From: Halomonas sp. 1513
Lineage (GTDB): Bacteria; Pseudomonadota; Gammaproteobacteria; Pseudomonadales; Halomonadaceae
Direction: 5' to 3'
Length of the DNA stretch: 64,000 nt
NCBI GenBank assembly: GCA_001971685.1
Contig: CP019326.1
Location: forward strand, 682,001-746,000
A program made the translations under genes and the position numbers. Below the pieces are notes generated by a model that saw only the letters and a list, made by a program, of their open reading frames with translations, had not been told where the DNA came from and did not search any database. Positions 19,018 through 28,932 of this stretch are shown here, one piece after another; position 1 is the stretch's first letter, and each line of letters opens with the position of its first letter.

Positions 19018-19036
19018 GCTGTAATCAAATTACAGC
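19018..19036. promoter_or_regulatory. operator-like palindrome 2 in the aceE leader
   Basis: GCTGTAATCAAATTACAGC is a perfect inverted repeat with 8-bp arms and a 3-base spacer. It shares TGTARTNNNAYTACA with the palindrome at 18846. It does not match the PdhR box (TTGGTNNNACCAA) or the exact TyrR spacing (TGTAAAN6TTTACA). The binding protein is unknown. Confidence 0.5.
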
Positions 19037-19155
19037 ACGATTTTCCGGAGATATGGCCCATAGAAGGTCATGCCCGCACTGAAGAGCGCCACATGCCCCT
19101 CCAGCGACTATGGTGAGGGCAGACCGACACAATATCTTCATTCGGAGAGACGTCT

Positions 19156-21834
19156 ATGAGTCTGGAGGCAAGAGAAGATCTCGATCCGGTCGAAACCACG
19201 GAATGGATGGAATCCCTGGAATCGGTCCTGGATCGCGAGGGCGAAAATCGCGCTCAATACCTGTTGAGCCGTCTGGCTGACCGCCTGCGCCGTGACGGCA
19301 TGCAGGTACCCTTCTCGGTGACGACCCCCCATCGCAACAGCATCCCGGTGCATCGCGAAGCGCACATGCCCGGCGACCTGTTCATGGAGCGCAAGATCCG
19401 CTCGCTGATTCGCTACAACGCGATTGCCCAGGTGATTCGCAACAATAGCGCCAACCCGGGGCTAGGCGGCCATATCGCCAGTTTCATGTCGGCGGCGACG
19501 CTGTACGACGTGGGCTTCAACCACTTCTTCCGTGCCCCTAACGGTGACTTCGAGGGCGACCTGGTCTACATCCAGGGCCACGTGGCGCCGGGCATCTATG
19601 CGCGGGCCTTCCTCGAAGGGCGCCTCACCCATGACCAGATGGACAAGTTCCGTCAGGAAGTCGACGGTGACGGCCTCTCCTCCTACCCGCACCCGTGGCT
19701 GATGCCGGATTTCTGGCAGTTCCCCACGGTGTCTATGGGGCTGGGGCCGATCCAGGCCATCTACCAGGCCCACGTCATGAAGTACCTGCATTCCCGCGAG
19801 ATGAAGGACATGCACGATCGCAAGATCTGGTGCTTCATGGGCGACGGCGAGTGCGACGAGCCGGAATCGCTGGGCGCCATCCACCTGGCCAGCCGCGAGC
19901 GGCTCGACAACCTGATCTTCGTGATCAACTGCAACCTGCAGCGTCTCGACGGCCCGGTGCGCGGCAACTCGCGGATCATGGACGAACTCGAGGGCGTGTT
20001 CCGCGGCGCCGGCTGGAACGTGCAGAAGGTGGTCTGGGGCCGCTTCTGGGATCCGCTGTTCGAGCAGGACAAGAAGGGCGTGCTGCAGAAGCGCATGGAT
20101 GAGGCGGTCGACGGCGATTACCAGAACTACAAGGCCAACGGCGGCGCCTACACCCGCGAGCACTTCTTCGGCAAGTATCCGGAGACCGCCGACCTGGTCA
20201 AGGATATGTCCGACGAGGACATCTGGAAGCTCAACCGCGGCGGCCACGACCCCTACAAGGTCTATGCGGCCTATCACGAGGCGGTCAACAACACCAACGG
20301 CCGCCCCACCGTGATCCTGGCGCATACCGTCAAGGGCTACGGCATGGGCGGTGGCGACGGCGAAGCGGCCAACGAGTCCCACCAGCTCAAGAGCATGGAG
20401 TACGAGGCGCTCAAGCGCTTCCGCGACCGCTTCGGCATTCCGCTCACCGACGAGCAGCTCAAGGAGGTGCCGTACTACAAGCCCGACGACGAGTCGCCGG
20501 AAATGAAGTACATGCACCTGCAGCGCGAGCGCCTGGGTGGCTACCTGCCGCAGCGCCGCAGCGACTTCGAGGCGCTCGAGATCCCGGCGCTGGAGGACAA
20601 GACCTTCGCTTCCCAGATGGGCGGCTCCAAGGGGCGCGAAGTCTCCACCACCATGGCCTTCGTGCGCGTCCTCAACGGCCTGGTCAAGGACAAGAAGATC
20701 GGCAAGCAGGTGGTGCCGATCATTCCCGACGAGGCGCGTACCTTCGGCATGGAGGGCATGTTCCGCCAGCTGGGTATCTACACCTCCGAGGGCCAGAAGT
20801 ACGAGCCGGTGGATAAAGGCCAGATCATGTTCTACCGCGAGGACAAGAAGGGCCAGATCCTCGAGGAGGGCATTACCGAGGCGGGTGCCATGTCGGCGTG
20901 GATCGCCGCGGCCACCTCCTACAGCAACAACAACCTGCCGCTGCTGCCGTTCTACGTCTACTACTCGATGTTCGGCTTCCAGCGCATCGGAGACCTGGCC
21001 TGGGCCGCCGGTGACATGCAGGCGCGCGGCTTCCTGGTTGGCGGTACCGCCGGGCGTACCACCCTCAACGGCGAGGGCCTGCAGCACCAGGACGGCCACG
21101 GCCATATCCTGGCCTCGACCATCCCCAACTGCCGCAGCTACGACCCCACCTATGCCCACGAAGTGGCGGTGATCGTCCAGGACGGCCTGCGGCGGATGTT
21201 CGTCGACAAGGAGAGCTGCTTCTACTACCTGTCGGTGATGAACGAGAACTACGAGCAGCCCGAGCTCGAGACGGTGCCGGCCGATGACATCATCAAGGGC
21301 ATGTACCTGCTGCGCGAGACCAAGGGCAAGAAGGGCAAGGGCCACGTCCAACTGCTGGGCTCGGGTACCATCCTGCGTGAGGTCGAGGCGGCCGCCGAGA
21401 TGCTCGCCGAGGAGTGGGGCGTGGGCTCCGACATCTGGAGCGTGACCAGCTTCAACGAGCTGCGCCGCGAAGCGCTCGAGGTCGATCGCCAGGCCTTCCT
21501 CAACCCCGAGGACGAGCCCGGCAAGCCCCACGTCACCACCTGCCTGGAAGGGCGCAAGGGCCCGGCCATCGCCTCCACCGACTACATGAAGCTGTTCGCC
21601 GACCAGGTCCGCGCCTGGGTGCCGACCGACTACCATGTATTGGGTACCGATGGCTTCGGGCGTTCCGACACCCGTGAGAAGCTGCGTCACTTCTTCGAGG
21701 TCGACCGCAAGTTCGTCACCGTGGCGGCGCTCAAGGCGCTGGCAGATCGCGGCGAGCTGGACCGCAAGGTGGTCAGCGAGGCGATCAAGAAGTACGGCAT
21801 CGATCCCAAGAAGCCTAACCCGCTGATGGTGTGA
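19156..21834 (+). CDS. aceE: pyruvate dehydrogenase E1 component (homodimeric type)
   Basis: AceE is the thiamine-diphosphate E1 that decarboxylates pyruvate and acetylates the lipoyl groups of AceF. At 892 aa it is the gammaproteobacterial single-chain type. Visible features are the substrate loop and core GGHIASFMSAATLYDVGFNHF, the ThDP-Mg motif GDGECDEPES...NCNLQRLDG (around residues 228-262), AHTVKGYGMG and FGFQRIGDLAWAAGD. GGAG precedes the ATG. aceF follows 83 bases downstream. No lpd (E3) is in the window, so E3 must be encoded elsewhere. Confidence 0.98.
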   Translation: MSLEAREDLDPVETTEWMESLESVLDREGENRAQYLLSRLADRLRRDGMQVPFSVTTPHRNSIPVHREAHMPGDLFMERKIRSLIRYNAIAQVIRNNSANPGLGGHIASFMSAATLYDVGFNHFFRAPNGDFEGDLVYIQGHVAPGIYARAFLEGRLTHDQMDKFRQEVDGDGLSSYPHPWLMPDFWQFPTVSMGLGPIQAIYQAHVMKYLHSREMKDMHDRKIWCFMGDGECDEPESLGAIHLASRERLDNLIFVINCNLQRLDGPVRGNSRIMDELEGVFRGAGWNVQKVVWGRFWDPLFEQDKKGVLQKRMDEAVDGDYQNYKANGGAYTREHFFGKYPETADLVKDMSDEDIWKLNRGGHDPYKVYAAYHEAVNNTNGRPTVILAHTVKGYGMGGGDGEAANESHQLKSMEYEALKRFRDRFGIPLTDEQLKEVPYYKPDDESPEMKYMHLQRERLGGYLPQRRSDFEALEIPALEDKTFASQMGGSKGREVSTTMAFVRVLNGLVKDKKIGKQVVPIIPDEARTFGMEGMFRQLGIYTSEGQKYEPVDKGQIMFYREDKKGQILEEGITEAGAMSAWIAAATSYSNNNLPLLPFYVYYSMFGFQRIGDLAWAAGDMQARGFLVGGTAGRTTLNGEGLQHQDGHGHILASTIPNCRSYDPTYAHEVAVIVQDGLRRMFVDKESCFYYLSVMNENYEQPELETVPADDIIKGMYLLRETKGKKGKGHVQLLGSGTILREVEAAAEMLAEEWGVGSDIWSVTSFNELRREALEVDRQAFLNPEDEPGKPHVTTCLEGRKGPAIASTDYMKLFADQVRAWVPTDYHVLGTDGFGRSDTREKLRHFFEVDRKFVTVAALKALADRGELDRKVVSEAIKKYGIDPKKPNPLMV

Positions 21835-21917
21835 GCCGTTGACCCGCTGATCTGGAACCGGCGGCGTGCCGCCCGACGGCCCGCCGGTTTCGAGCACGAT
21901 TTGGAAGGAGCGCGACC

Positions 21918-23924
21918 TTGAGTAGCGAAATCATCAAAGTCCCCGACATCGGCGGTAGCACCGATGTCGAAATCATCGAGATCGCGGTGTCCGAAGGCGA
22001 CGTCATCGAGGCCGAAGACACCCTGATCACCCTCGAGTCCGACAAGGCCAGCATGGATGTACCCTCGCCCAAGGGCGGCAAGGTGCTGAAAGTGCTGGTC
22101 AAGGAGGGCGACACCGTCTCCGAGGGCGACGATATCGTCGAACTGGAAGCCGAAGGCGGCGGCGACAGCGATGCCGGCAGCGCCGATGACAGCGCAAGCC
22201 AGGCGTCCGGCGGCGAGCAGGCCGCGGCCGAGCCGGCCCCCGCCGAGGACAAGCCGGCGGCCAAGTCCGGCGCTGGCGGCAAGCAGACCGTCGAGATCAA
22301 GGTGCCCGACCTGGGCGGCTCCAGCGATGTGGAAATCATCGAGGTGGCCGTCGCGGAAGGCGACGAGGTCGCCGAAGAGGACACCCTGATCACCCTGGAG
22401 TCCGACAAGGCCTCCATGGACGTGCCCAGCCCGCACAGCGGCAAGCTGGTCAAGCTCAGCGTCAAGGAGGGCGATACGGTCTCCGAAGGCGACGTGATCG
22501 GCAGCATGGAAATTGTCGGCGAAGGGAGCGATGAGGCCCCCGCCGAGCAGGCTGCCGCCGAGCAGGCGCCGGCCGCCGAGCCCGAGCCGCAGCAGGAAGA
22601 GGCCGCATCCGGCGAGCCGGAGCGCAAGGAGATCCGGGTGCCGGATCTATCCGGCTCCTCCGATGTGCCGATCATCGAGATCGCCGTCAGCGCCGGCGAC
22701 GAGCTCGACGAGGAAGACCCGCTGATCACCCTGGAGTCCGACAAGGCCTCCATGGACGTGCCGAGCCCCTACAAGGGCAAGCTGCTGGAGCTCACCGTCA
22801 AGGAGGGCGACACGGTCTCCGAAGGTGACCTGATCGGCTATATCGAGGTAGCGGGCAGCAAGCCGGCACCCAAGCCCGAGTCGAGTGCGCCGAAGGCCGA
22901 ATCTCCCAAGGCCGACGCGCCCAAGGCCAGCAAGCCGGCGCCGGCCGCGGCCGGCACGCCCAGCCCCGAGGCCCAGATGGCGGCCCACAAGCCGCGCGAT
23001 GGCAAGCTGGTCCACGCCGGCCCCGCGGTGCGCATGCTGGCCCGTGAGCTGGGCGTCGACCTGGGGCTGGTCAAGCCCAGCGGCCCCAAGGAGCGGGTGC
23101 TCAAGGAGGATGTCCAGGCCTACGTCAAGCAGGTCATGGCCGGCCAGACCCAGGCGCCGGCGGCGGCGTCACCTGCCGCAGGCGGCAGCGGCATTCCGCC
23201 GATCCCCGATCAGGACTACAGCCAGTTCGGCGAGATCGAAGAGAAGCCGATGGGCCGCCTGATGAAGATGGGCGCCACCAACCTGCACCGCAGCTGGGTC
23301 AACCTGCCCCACGTGACCCAGTTCGACGAGGCTGACATCAGCGAGCTGGAGGCCTTCCGCAAGTCGATGAAGGCCGAGGCCGAGGCCCAGGGCGCCAAGC
23401 TCACGCCGCTGCCGTTCCTGATCAAGGCGTGTGCCTTCGCCCTGCGTCAGTACCCGCAGTTCAACGTCAGCCTCAGGCCCGACGGCGAGACCGTGGTGTG
23501 GAAGAAGTACGTCCATATCGGCCTCGCGGTGGATACCCCGGACGGCCTGATGGTGCCGGTGATCCGCAACGCCGACCAGAAGTCGCTGATCGAGCTGGCC
23601 AAGGAGAGCGTCGAGCTGGCCAAGAAGGCGCAGACCAAGAAGCTCAAGCGCGAGGAGATGACCGGTGGCTGCTTCACCATCTCAAGCCTGGGCTCGATCG
23701 GTGGCACTGCTTTCACGCCCATCGTCAACGCCCCGGAGGTCGCCATTCTGGGCATCTCCAAGGCGCAGATGAAGCCGGTGTGGGACGGCGCGGCCTTCCA
23801 GCCGCGGCTGATGATGCCGCTGTGCCTGTCCTACGACCACCGTGCGGTCAACGGTGCCGATGCGGCGCGCTTCACGGCGCTGCTGGGACAGTTGCTGACC
23901 GATATCCGCCGCCTGCTGTTGTAA
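21918..23924 (+). CDS. aceF: pyruvate dehydrogenase E2 (dihydrolipoamide acetyltransferase), three lipoyl domains
   Basis: AceF transfers acetyl groups from lipoyl arms to CoA and forms the complex core. The 668-aa protein has three N-terminal lipoyl domains, each with the lipoylated lysine in ESDKASMDVPSP (about residues 43, 163 and 275), joined by Ala/Pro/Glu-rich linkers. A peripheral subunit-binding domain (about 364-402, AGPAVRMLARELGVDL) and the catalytic domain (about 450-668, active site SYDHRAVNGAD) follow. The start is TTG at 21918: GGAAGGAG lies seven bases upstream and no nearby ATG fits. The linkers carry many acidic residues, as in halophiles. Confidence 0.97.
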   Translation: MSSEIIKVPDIGGSTDVEIIEIAVSEGDVIEAEDTLITLESDKASMDVPSPKGGKVLKVLVKEGDTVSEGDDIVELEAEGGGDSDAGSADDSASQASGGEQAAAEPAPAEDKPAAKSGAGGKQTVEIKVPDLGGSSDVEIIEVAVAEGDEVAEEDTLITLESDKASMDVPSPHSGKLVKLSVKEGDTVSEGDVIGSMEIVGEGSDEAPAEQAAAEQAPAAEPEPQQEEAASGEPERKEIRVPDLSGSSDVPIIEIAVSAGDELDEEDPLITLESDKASMDVPSPYKGKLLELTVKEGDTVSEGDLIGYIEVAGSKPAPKPESSAPKAESPKADAPKASKPAPAAAGTPSPEAQMAAHKPRDGKLVHAGPAVRMLARELGVDLGLVKPSGPKERVLKEDVQAYVKQVMAGQTQAPAAASPAAGGSGIPPIPDQDYSQFGEIEEKPMGRLMKMGATNLHRSWVNLPHVTQFDEADISELEAFRKSMKAEAEAQGAKLTPLPFLIKACAFALRQYPQFNVSLRPDGETVVWKKYVHIGLAVDTPDGLMVPVIRNADQKSLIELAKESVELAKKAQTKKLKREEMTGGCFTISSLGSIGGTAFTPIVNAPEVAILGISKAQMKPVWDGAAFQPRLMMPLCLSYDHRAVNGADAARFTALLGQLLTDIRRLLL

Positions 23925-23943
23925 GCCGGCTCAGCGGTAGTAG

Positions 23944-23967
23944 AGACGGCGCCTGCGGGCGCCGTCT
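23944..23967 (+). terminator. hairpin terminator after aceF
   Basis: AGACGGCGCC (23944-23953) pairs with GGCGCCGTCT (23958-23967) around a TGCG loop. The following TGCATT is a poor T tract, so strength is uncertain. Confidence 0.55.
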
Positions 23968-24150
23968 TGCATTGTGGCTCGCGACAGGCGCCAGACCAAA
24001 GTGCAATTTTCAATACAAGCCTATGAATTGAAAGTCTTTTTATAAATCTCGGAAGGTTTGCTCAGCGGATGGTCGGCTTGTCTGGGCGTGCCGCGCGGGG
24101 TATTGTCGCGCTAATTGTGCTTACCTATCGATTATTACCCACATTTATAA

Positions 24151-24840
<690 letters not shown>

Positions 24841-24864
24841 TCGCTGCCAGATGACGTAGCGTTG

Positions 24865-24892
24865 CAACGGCCCGCATTTTTGCGGGCCGTTG
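24865..24892. terminator. hairpin after adk
   Basis: CAACGGCCCGCA (24865-24876) pairs perfectly with TGCGGGCCGTTG (24881-24892) around a TTTT loop. No T tract follows, but the 12-bp stem directly after adk suggests a terminator or processing structure. Confidence 0.5.
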
Positions 24893-24895
24893 GCG

Positions 24896-24901
24896 TATAA
24901 T
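24896..24901 (+). promoter_or_regulatory. tsaB: consensus -10 element before tsaB
   Basis: A perfect TATAAT stands 35 bases before the tsaB start, just after the adk hairpin. No good -35 is visible at 16-18 bases, so the promoter is only partly supported. Confidence 0.35.
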
Positions 24902-24936
24902 CCCGCCGTTCGATTTGCCGACCGTGAGCGATTCCC

Positions 24937-25641
24937 ATGCCGACCCTGCTGGCCCTTGACGCCTCCTCCACCGCCTGCTCTGTGGCCCTGTGGCACCAGC
25001 CCGCCGGGCGTGAGCCCGAGGTCGTGGCCCGCGCCGTCGAGGCGCCCCGTGAACATACCCGGCGGCTGATGCCGATGATCGACGCGGTGCTGGCCGAGGC
25101 GGGGGTGGCGCTTGGCGACCTCGATGCGCTGGCCTATGGCCACGGCCCCGGCTCCTTCACCGGGCTGCGCATCGCCGCCGGCACCGCCCAGGGCCTGGCC
25201 TACGGGCTCGACAAGCCGCTGCTGGGCGTCTCGACCCTGGCCGCCCTGGCGCTGGCCGCCCACCGGCGCCTGCACCTGCGCTACGTACTGCCGGCCCTCG
25301 ATGCGCGCATGGGCGAAATCTATGTCGGGGCCTATCGCTGCCAGGACGGTGAGCTCACGCCGCTCGCCGGCGAGGCGGTCATGCCGCCCGAACTTCTAAC
25401 GCTGCCCTCCGGCCATGAGGAGGCCGACTGGGTCGGCGTCGGCTCGGGCTGGACGCTGTGGCCGTCGATGAGTGCCAGCCTGCAGGCCGGCATCAGCCAA
25501 CATCTCGACGACTGGCAGCCCGCCGCCGAGGATCTGGTGCGACTGGCCGCCCAGCGCTACGCCGCCGGCGAGCGCACGACACCTGCCCAGGCCCAGCCGG
25601 TCTATCTGCGCGACCAGGTGGCGTGGCAGAAGGGGCGTTGA
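24937..25641 (+). CDS. tsaB: tRNA threonylcarbamoyladenosine biosynthesis protein TsaB
   Basis: TsaB (YeaZ) is the non-catalytic partner of TsaD/TsaE in making t6A37 of ANN-decoding tRNAs. The 234-aa protein starts with LLALDASSTACSVALWH, has EHTRRLMPMIDAVL and the family-defining YGHGPGSFTGLRIAAGTAQGLAYG. The C-terminus is longer than the minimal fold and ends QAQPVYLRDQVAWQK, a TsaB-typical ending. The rsmJ start overlaps or closely follows its stop, so the two are probably one operon. Confidence 0.94.
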   Translation: MPTLLALDASSTACSVALWHQPAGREPEVVARAVEAPREHTRRLMPMIDAVLAEAGVALGDLDALAYGHGPGSFTGLRIAAGTAQGLAYGLDKPLLGVSTLAALALAAHRRLHLRYVLPALDARMGEIYVGAYRCQDGELTPLAGEAVMPPELLTLPSGHEEADWVGVGSGWTLWPSMSASLQAGISQHLDDWQPAAEDLVRLAAQRYAAGERTTPAQAQPVYLRDQVAWQKGR

Positions 25642-25646
25642 GCGCG

Positions 25647-26417
25647 GTGCCCGGCAGCAGCGGCGTGACGGTCTGCGGCGAGGGCCTCGAATCGCTCGCG
25701 GCGCGCTACGGCCTGCCCTGGCAGGAGCATGACGCGGCAGCTGGACTGAGGCTGCTGCACGCCGGCGATGCGCTGGTACTGGCCGGCGACGAGGACCGAT
25801 ACGGCAAGCCGCTCAAGGTCGATTTCGTGGGCGGCAAGGCCGGCCATCGGCGTCGTTTCGGCGGCGGGCGGGGTCAACTGGTGGCCAAGGCCTGCGGGCT
25901 GGGCAAGGCCGCGGCGCCGACGATCGTCGATGCCACCGCGGGCCTGGGGCGCGACGCCTGCGTGCTCGCCAGCCTCGGCGCGCGGGTGCTGATGGTCGAG
26001 CGCGTCGCGGCAATTGCTGCCCTGCTCGAGGATGGCCTCAACCGCGCCGCCAGCGAGCCCGAGCTCGCCGACATGGCCGGGCGTCTGCTGCTGTCTCACG
26101 GCGATGCCGCCCGCGACCTGGCAGCGCTGGTCGCCGCCGCGCATTTCCCCCCCCAGGTGATCCACCTCGATCCGATGTTTCCCCACCGCGACAAGTCGGC
26201 GCTGGTCAAGAAGGAGATGCGGGTGTTCCGCGAGCTGGCCGGCGACGATGCCGATGCACCGCGCTTGCTCGAGGCGGCGCTGGACGTGGCCACCCACCGC
26301 GTAGCGGTCAAGCGTCCGCGCAAGGCGCCACCCATTGCCGGCCCCGCGCCGGGGCACACCATCGATGGCAAGACCAGCCGCTACGACCTCTACGTTCACC
26401 GCTCGCTATCGGCCTGA
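25647..26417 (+). CDS. rsmJ: 16S rRNA (guanine1516-N2)-methyltransferase RsmJ
   Basis: RsmJ (YhiQ) methylates G1516 of 16S rRNA using SAM. Features in the ~256-aa protein: VDFVGGKAGHRRRFGGGRGQLVAKACG, the SAM motif VDATAGLGRDACVLASLG, VERVAAIAALLEDGL, and the catalytic-type IHLDPMFPHRDKSALVKKEMR. No ATG is available near the start. GTG 25647 is preceded by AAGGGG; TTG 25638, overlapping the tsaB stop, and GTG 25665 are alternatives. The 3' end overlaps convergent plsB by 22 bases. Confidence 0.93.
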   Translation: MPGSSGVTVCGEGLESLAARYGLPWQEHDAAAGLRLLHAGDALVLAGDEDRYGKPLKVDFVGGKAGHRRRFGGGRGQLVAKACGLGKAAAPTIVDATAGLGRDACVLASLGARVLMVERVAAIAALLEDGLNRAASEPELADMAGRLLLSHGDAARDLAALVAAAHFPPQVIHLDPMFPHRDKSALVKKEMRVFRELAGDDADAPRLLEAALDVATHRVAVKRPRKAPPIAGPAPGHTIDGKTSRYDLYVHRSLSA

Positions 26418-28816
26418 GCCTCGTGCCCGCCCCCTAGCTGCATCAGGCGCTGGCGCAGCGCCGGGTCGAACAGCTCGCGGGCCTGCTGGGCGGCCTCGAC
26501 CAGCCGTGCGTCATAGCATAGGCGCTCTCCCTGCAGCCACAGCCAGCGCTCCTCGATCAGGCTGTCGACCAGGCCGGCGAACAGCCGTGGATCGAAGAAT
26601 TCCGGCGCATCGAGCCCCGACAGCAGCGCCAGGCGCTCGGCGAGCTGGCGGCCGCGCTCGGCGAGATCGTCGCGGCTCAGCTGTGCGCTGGGCGCGCCGA
26701 GCAGCAGGTTGAGCAGCAGATAGCCGCGCTCCAGGGTCGGCTGGATCAACTGACTGAGCAGACGCAGCTGCTCGAAGGCCTCGAGGTGCGGGGCCGGGCG
26801 CTGCCAGCGCTCGCCGTCGTGATGCAGCAGCCCCAGGTGAGCCAGCGTTGCCAGGTGCTCGCCGAGGGCAGCGTCGAGGTCGCCGGGGACCTCCAGAAAC
26901 AGCTCCCGAGCGATGATCGGCCAGCCCGGTGCCAGGCGCTCGTGCAGCTCCGCCTGGCCCAGCGCGGCGTGGTTGCGAAAGGCGAAGGCCACCAGCGCCG
27001 GACCGGCGAGAAGGTGCAGGACGTTGTTGCGGTACCAGCTGAGCCGCTCGGCCTGGTCGCTGCTGGCCAGCACCAGCTCGCCGAGGGCCTGGTCGCGGCG
27101 CTGGACCATGCCCAGCTCGGCGACCCGCGCGATCCAGCAGGCCGGGTCGCCGGCGGGGCGCTGCGCCTCTGGGCAGCACGCCGCCAGCAGCGCCAACTGG
27201 CACTTCAGCAGGCGGGTCTCGATGGCGCGGTGCGGGGTCGCCAGCAGTACCAGCGCCACCAGGTTGACGGCGTTGAGGGTGGCGGCGGCGTTGATGCGCC
27301 GCGCCAGTTCGTCGCCCAGCGCGGGTACCGCCTGGGTCAACCAGTAAGGGCGCGCGCTGCGCGCCTGGCGCCAGCCAGGAGCGTGATGGTCGAGGAAGTC
27401 ATCGGCGATCAGCGGCTCGCCGACGCTGACCGATACCCGGCCGAACGGCTCGCGCAGTTGGCGGACCACGCGTAGCAGTCCAAGAGGGGACTCCTTGCGC
27501 TTCTTGCCGCCGTGCAGTTCACGCTGATAGCTGCCGCCCTCGAGGATGCGCTCATAGCCGATATACACCGGGACGAAGGCCAGCGGTCGGCTGGCGTCGC
27601 GGCTGTGCGAGCGCAGCGTCATGGCCAGCATGCCGGGCCGCGGTGGCAGCATGCGGCCGCTGCGCGAGCGCCCGCCCTCGATGAAGTACTCCAGCGGGTG
27701 ACCGCGGGCGATCAGGCGGTGCAGGTACTCGTTGAACACGGCCCCGTAGAGGCGGTTGTCCTTGAAGCTGCGGCGCAGGAAGAAGGCGCCGCCGCGGCGC
27801 AGCAGGCCGCCGATCAGCGGCATGTCGAGGTTGCGGCCGGCGGCCACGTGGGGCGGCATCAGGCCGTCGCGGTACAGCACGTAGGAGAGCAGCAGATAGT
27901 CGATGTGGCTGCGGTGGCAGGGCACGTAGACCAGGGTGTGGTCACCGGCCAGCGACTTGACGCGATCGAGGCCCTGAACGTCGACGCCGTCGTAGAGGCG
28001 GTTCCATAGCCGGGTCAGCAGCTGGTCCATGAAACGCAGCACCGGGTAGGACATGTTGGAGGCGATTTCTCGTCCGTAGCGCTGCGCGCGCCGCTCGATG
28101 CGGCGGGTCGAGCGGCGCTGGGCGCTGGCCACCTCCTGGATCGCCTGGCGCACCGCGGGGCTGGCCACCACGCCATCGATCAGGGTGCGGCGGTGGGACA
28201 GGTCGGGCCCCAGCACGCGGCTGCGCATACGCCGGAAATGCACCCGCAGCAGGCGCGCCGCCTTGCGGCTGGTGAGGGCGTCATCGCGGCCGTCGCGCAG
28301 CTCCGAAAGGCGCAGCGGGGCACCGAAATGCACCTCGACGTTGCGTCCATTGACGATCACCGACCACAGCCGTCGCAGCCGCCCCACCAGCTGCCAGTCG
28401 TCGTCGGCGAACAGCTTGGCCAGACCGAAGCGCTTGCCCGGCGCACGACTCCAGAAGATGCTGACCGGCAGCAGTTGGACGTCGCCCCCCTCTGCATGAT
28501 CGAGGTGCTGCAGGGCCTCGACGAAAGGCGCCGGGTAGCGTGTGCGGCGCAGGCGTCGGCGGCGCGGACCGAGGCTCACTCGCCCAGGGTGCGGGCGGCC
28601 GGCCAGGGTCAGGGTGGCGTCGGCGTCGGGCAGGCCGTGCTGGCGGCATAGCTCGCCGAGCAGCGCCGCATCGGAGCGGGCAGGGTGGGGCAGTACGTAG
28701 AGGGTGGGCAGTGCCGGGTCCAGCGCCAGGCTCGCCGGCTCGGGTTCGATCAGGCGCACCTCGACCCAGCGCGATAGCAGCCAGCGCAGGGGATGTCGCA
28801 GGGCATTTACGGCCAT
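26396..28816 (-). CDS. plsB: glycerol-3-phosphate 1-O-acyltransferase PlsB
   Basis: PlsB is the membrane acyltransferase that adds the first acyl chain to glycerol-3-phosphate in phospholipid synthesis. The 806-aa length is typical. Acyltransferase blocks are visible: YVPCHRSHIDYLLLSYVLYRDG (the HX4D motif, around residues 305-310), GGAFFLRRSFKDNRLYGAVF, FIEGGRSRSGRMLPPRPGML and VPVYIGYERILEGGSY. It is divergent from a cardiolipin synthase-like gene, placing two phospholipid genes around one promoter region (28817-28932). Confidence 0.96.
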   Translation of the reverse strand: MAVNALRHPLRWLLSRWVEVRLIEPEPASLALDPALPTLYVLPHPARSDAALLGELCRQHGLPDADATLTLAGRPHPGRVSLGPRRRRLRRTRYPAPFVEALQHLDHAEGGDVQLLPVSIFWSRAPGKRFGLAKLFADDDWQLVGRLRRLWSVIVNGRNVEVHFGAPLRLSELRDGRDDALTSRKAARLLRVHFRRMRSRVLGPDLSHRRTLIDGVVASPAVRQAIQEVASAQRRSTRRIERRAQRYGREIASNMSYPVLRFMDQLLTRLWNRLYDGVDVQGLDRVKSLAGDHTLVYVPCHRSHIDYLLLSYVLYRDGLMPPHVAAGRNLDMPLIGGLLRRGGAFFLRRSFKDNRLYGAVFNEYLHRLIARGHPLEYFIEGGRSRSGRMLPPRPGMLAMTLRSHSRDASRPLAFVPVYIGYERILEGGSYQRELHGGKKRKESPLGLLRVVRQLREPFGRVSVSVGEPLIADDFLDHHAPGWRQARSARPYWLTQAVPALGDELARRINAAATLNAVNLVALVLLATPHRAIETRLLKCQLALLAACCPEAQRPAGDPACWIARVAELGMVQRRDQALGELVLASSDQAERLSWYRNNVLHLLAGPALVAFAFRNHAALGQAELHERLAPGWPIIARELFLEVPGDLDAALGEHLATLAHLGLLHHDGERWQRPAPHLEAFEQLRLLSQLIQPTLERGYLLLNLLLGAPSAQLSRDDLAERGRQLAERLALLSGLDAPEFFDPRLFAGLVDSLIEERWLWLQGERLCYDARLVEAAQQARELFDPALRQRLMQLGGGHEAQADSER

Positions 28817-28932
28817 TCCTTTGCCTTTTCACGGGATGTCGCGCTCAGTATAGCGAGCCGTGCCGGCGTCGAGCAGCTTTCGTTGGGGCGGCAAACGTGC
28901 GTCAATGCCCCATGATGACAGGGAGGAGCACC

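Larger units (their letters stand above)
18851..19155 (+). other. aceE upstream regulatory region
   Basis: This 305-base gap between ampD and aceE holds no convincing gene. It contains two related palindromes (18846-18860 and 19018-19036) and a promoter candidate at 18957-18985. A 69-codon frame at 18907 lacks a Shine-Dalgarno and any family resemblance and is not called. Confidence 0.6.

Noticed and set aside
19018..19036. TyrR or PdhR box at the aceE palindrome
   Set aside because: TyrR needs TGTAAAN6TTTACA and PdhR needs TTGGTNNNACCAA; spacing or bases do not match.
18907..19116. 69-codon ORF in the aceE leader
   Set aside because: No Shine-Dalgarno or membrane/signal features, and it overlaps the promoter and palindrome; more likely untranslated.
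19462..21897. 811-codon open frame antisense to aceE
   Set aside because: It is the complement of a certain gene in high-GC DNA, with His/Val/Leu/Gly-rich composition and no Shine-Dalgarno; stop codons are rare in this antisense phase.
26511..27203. Alternative-frame ORF within plsB
   Set aside because: Arg/Pro/Ala-rich frame-shifted shadow of plsB.
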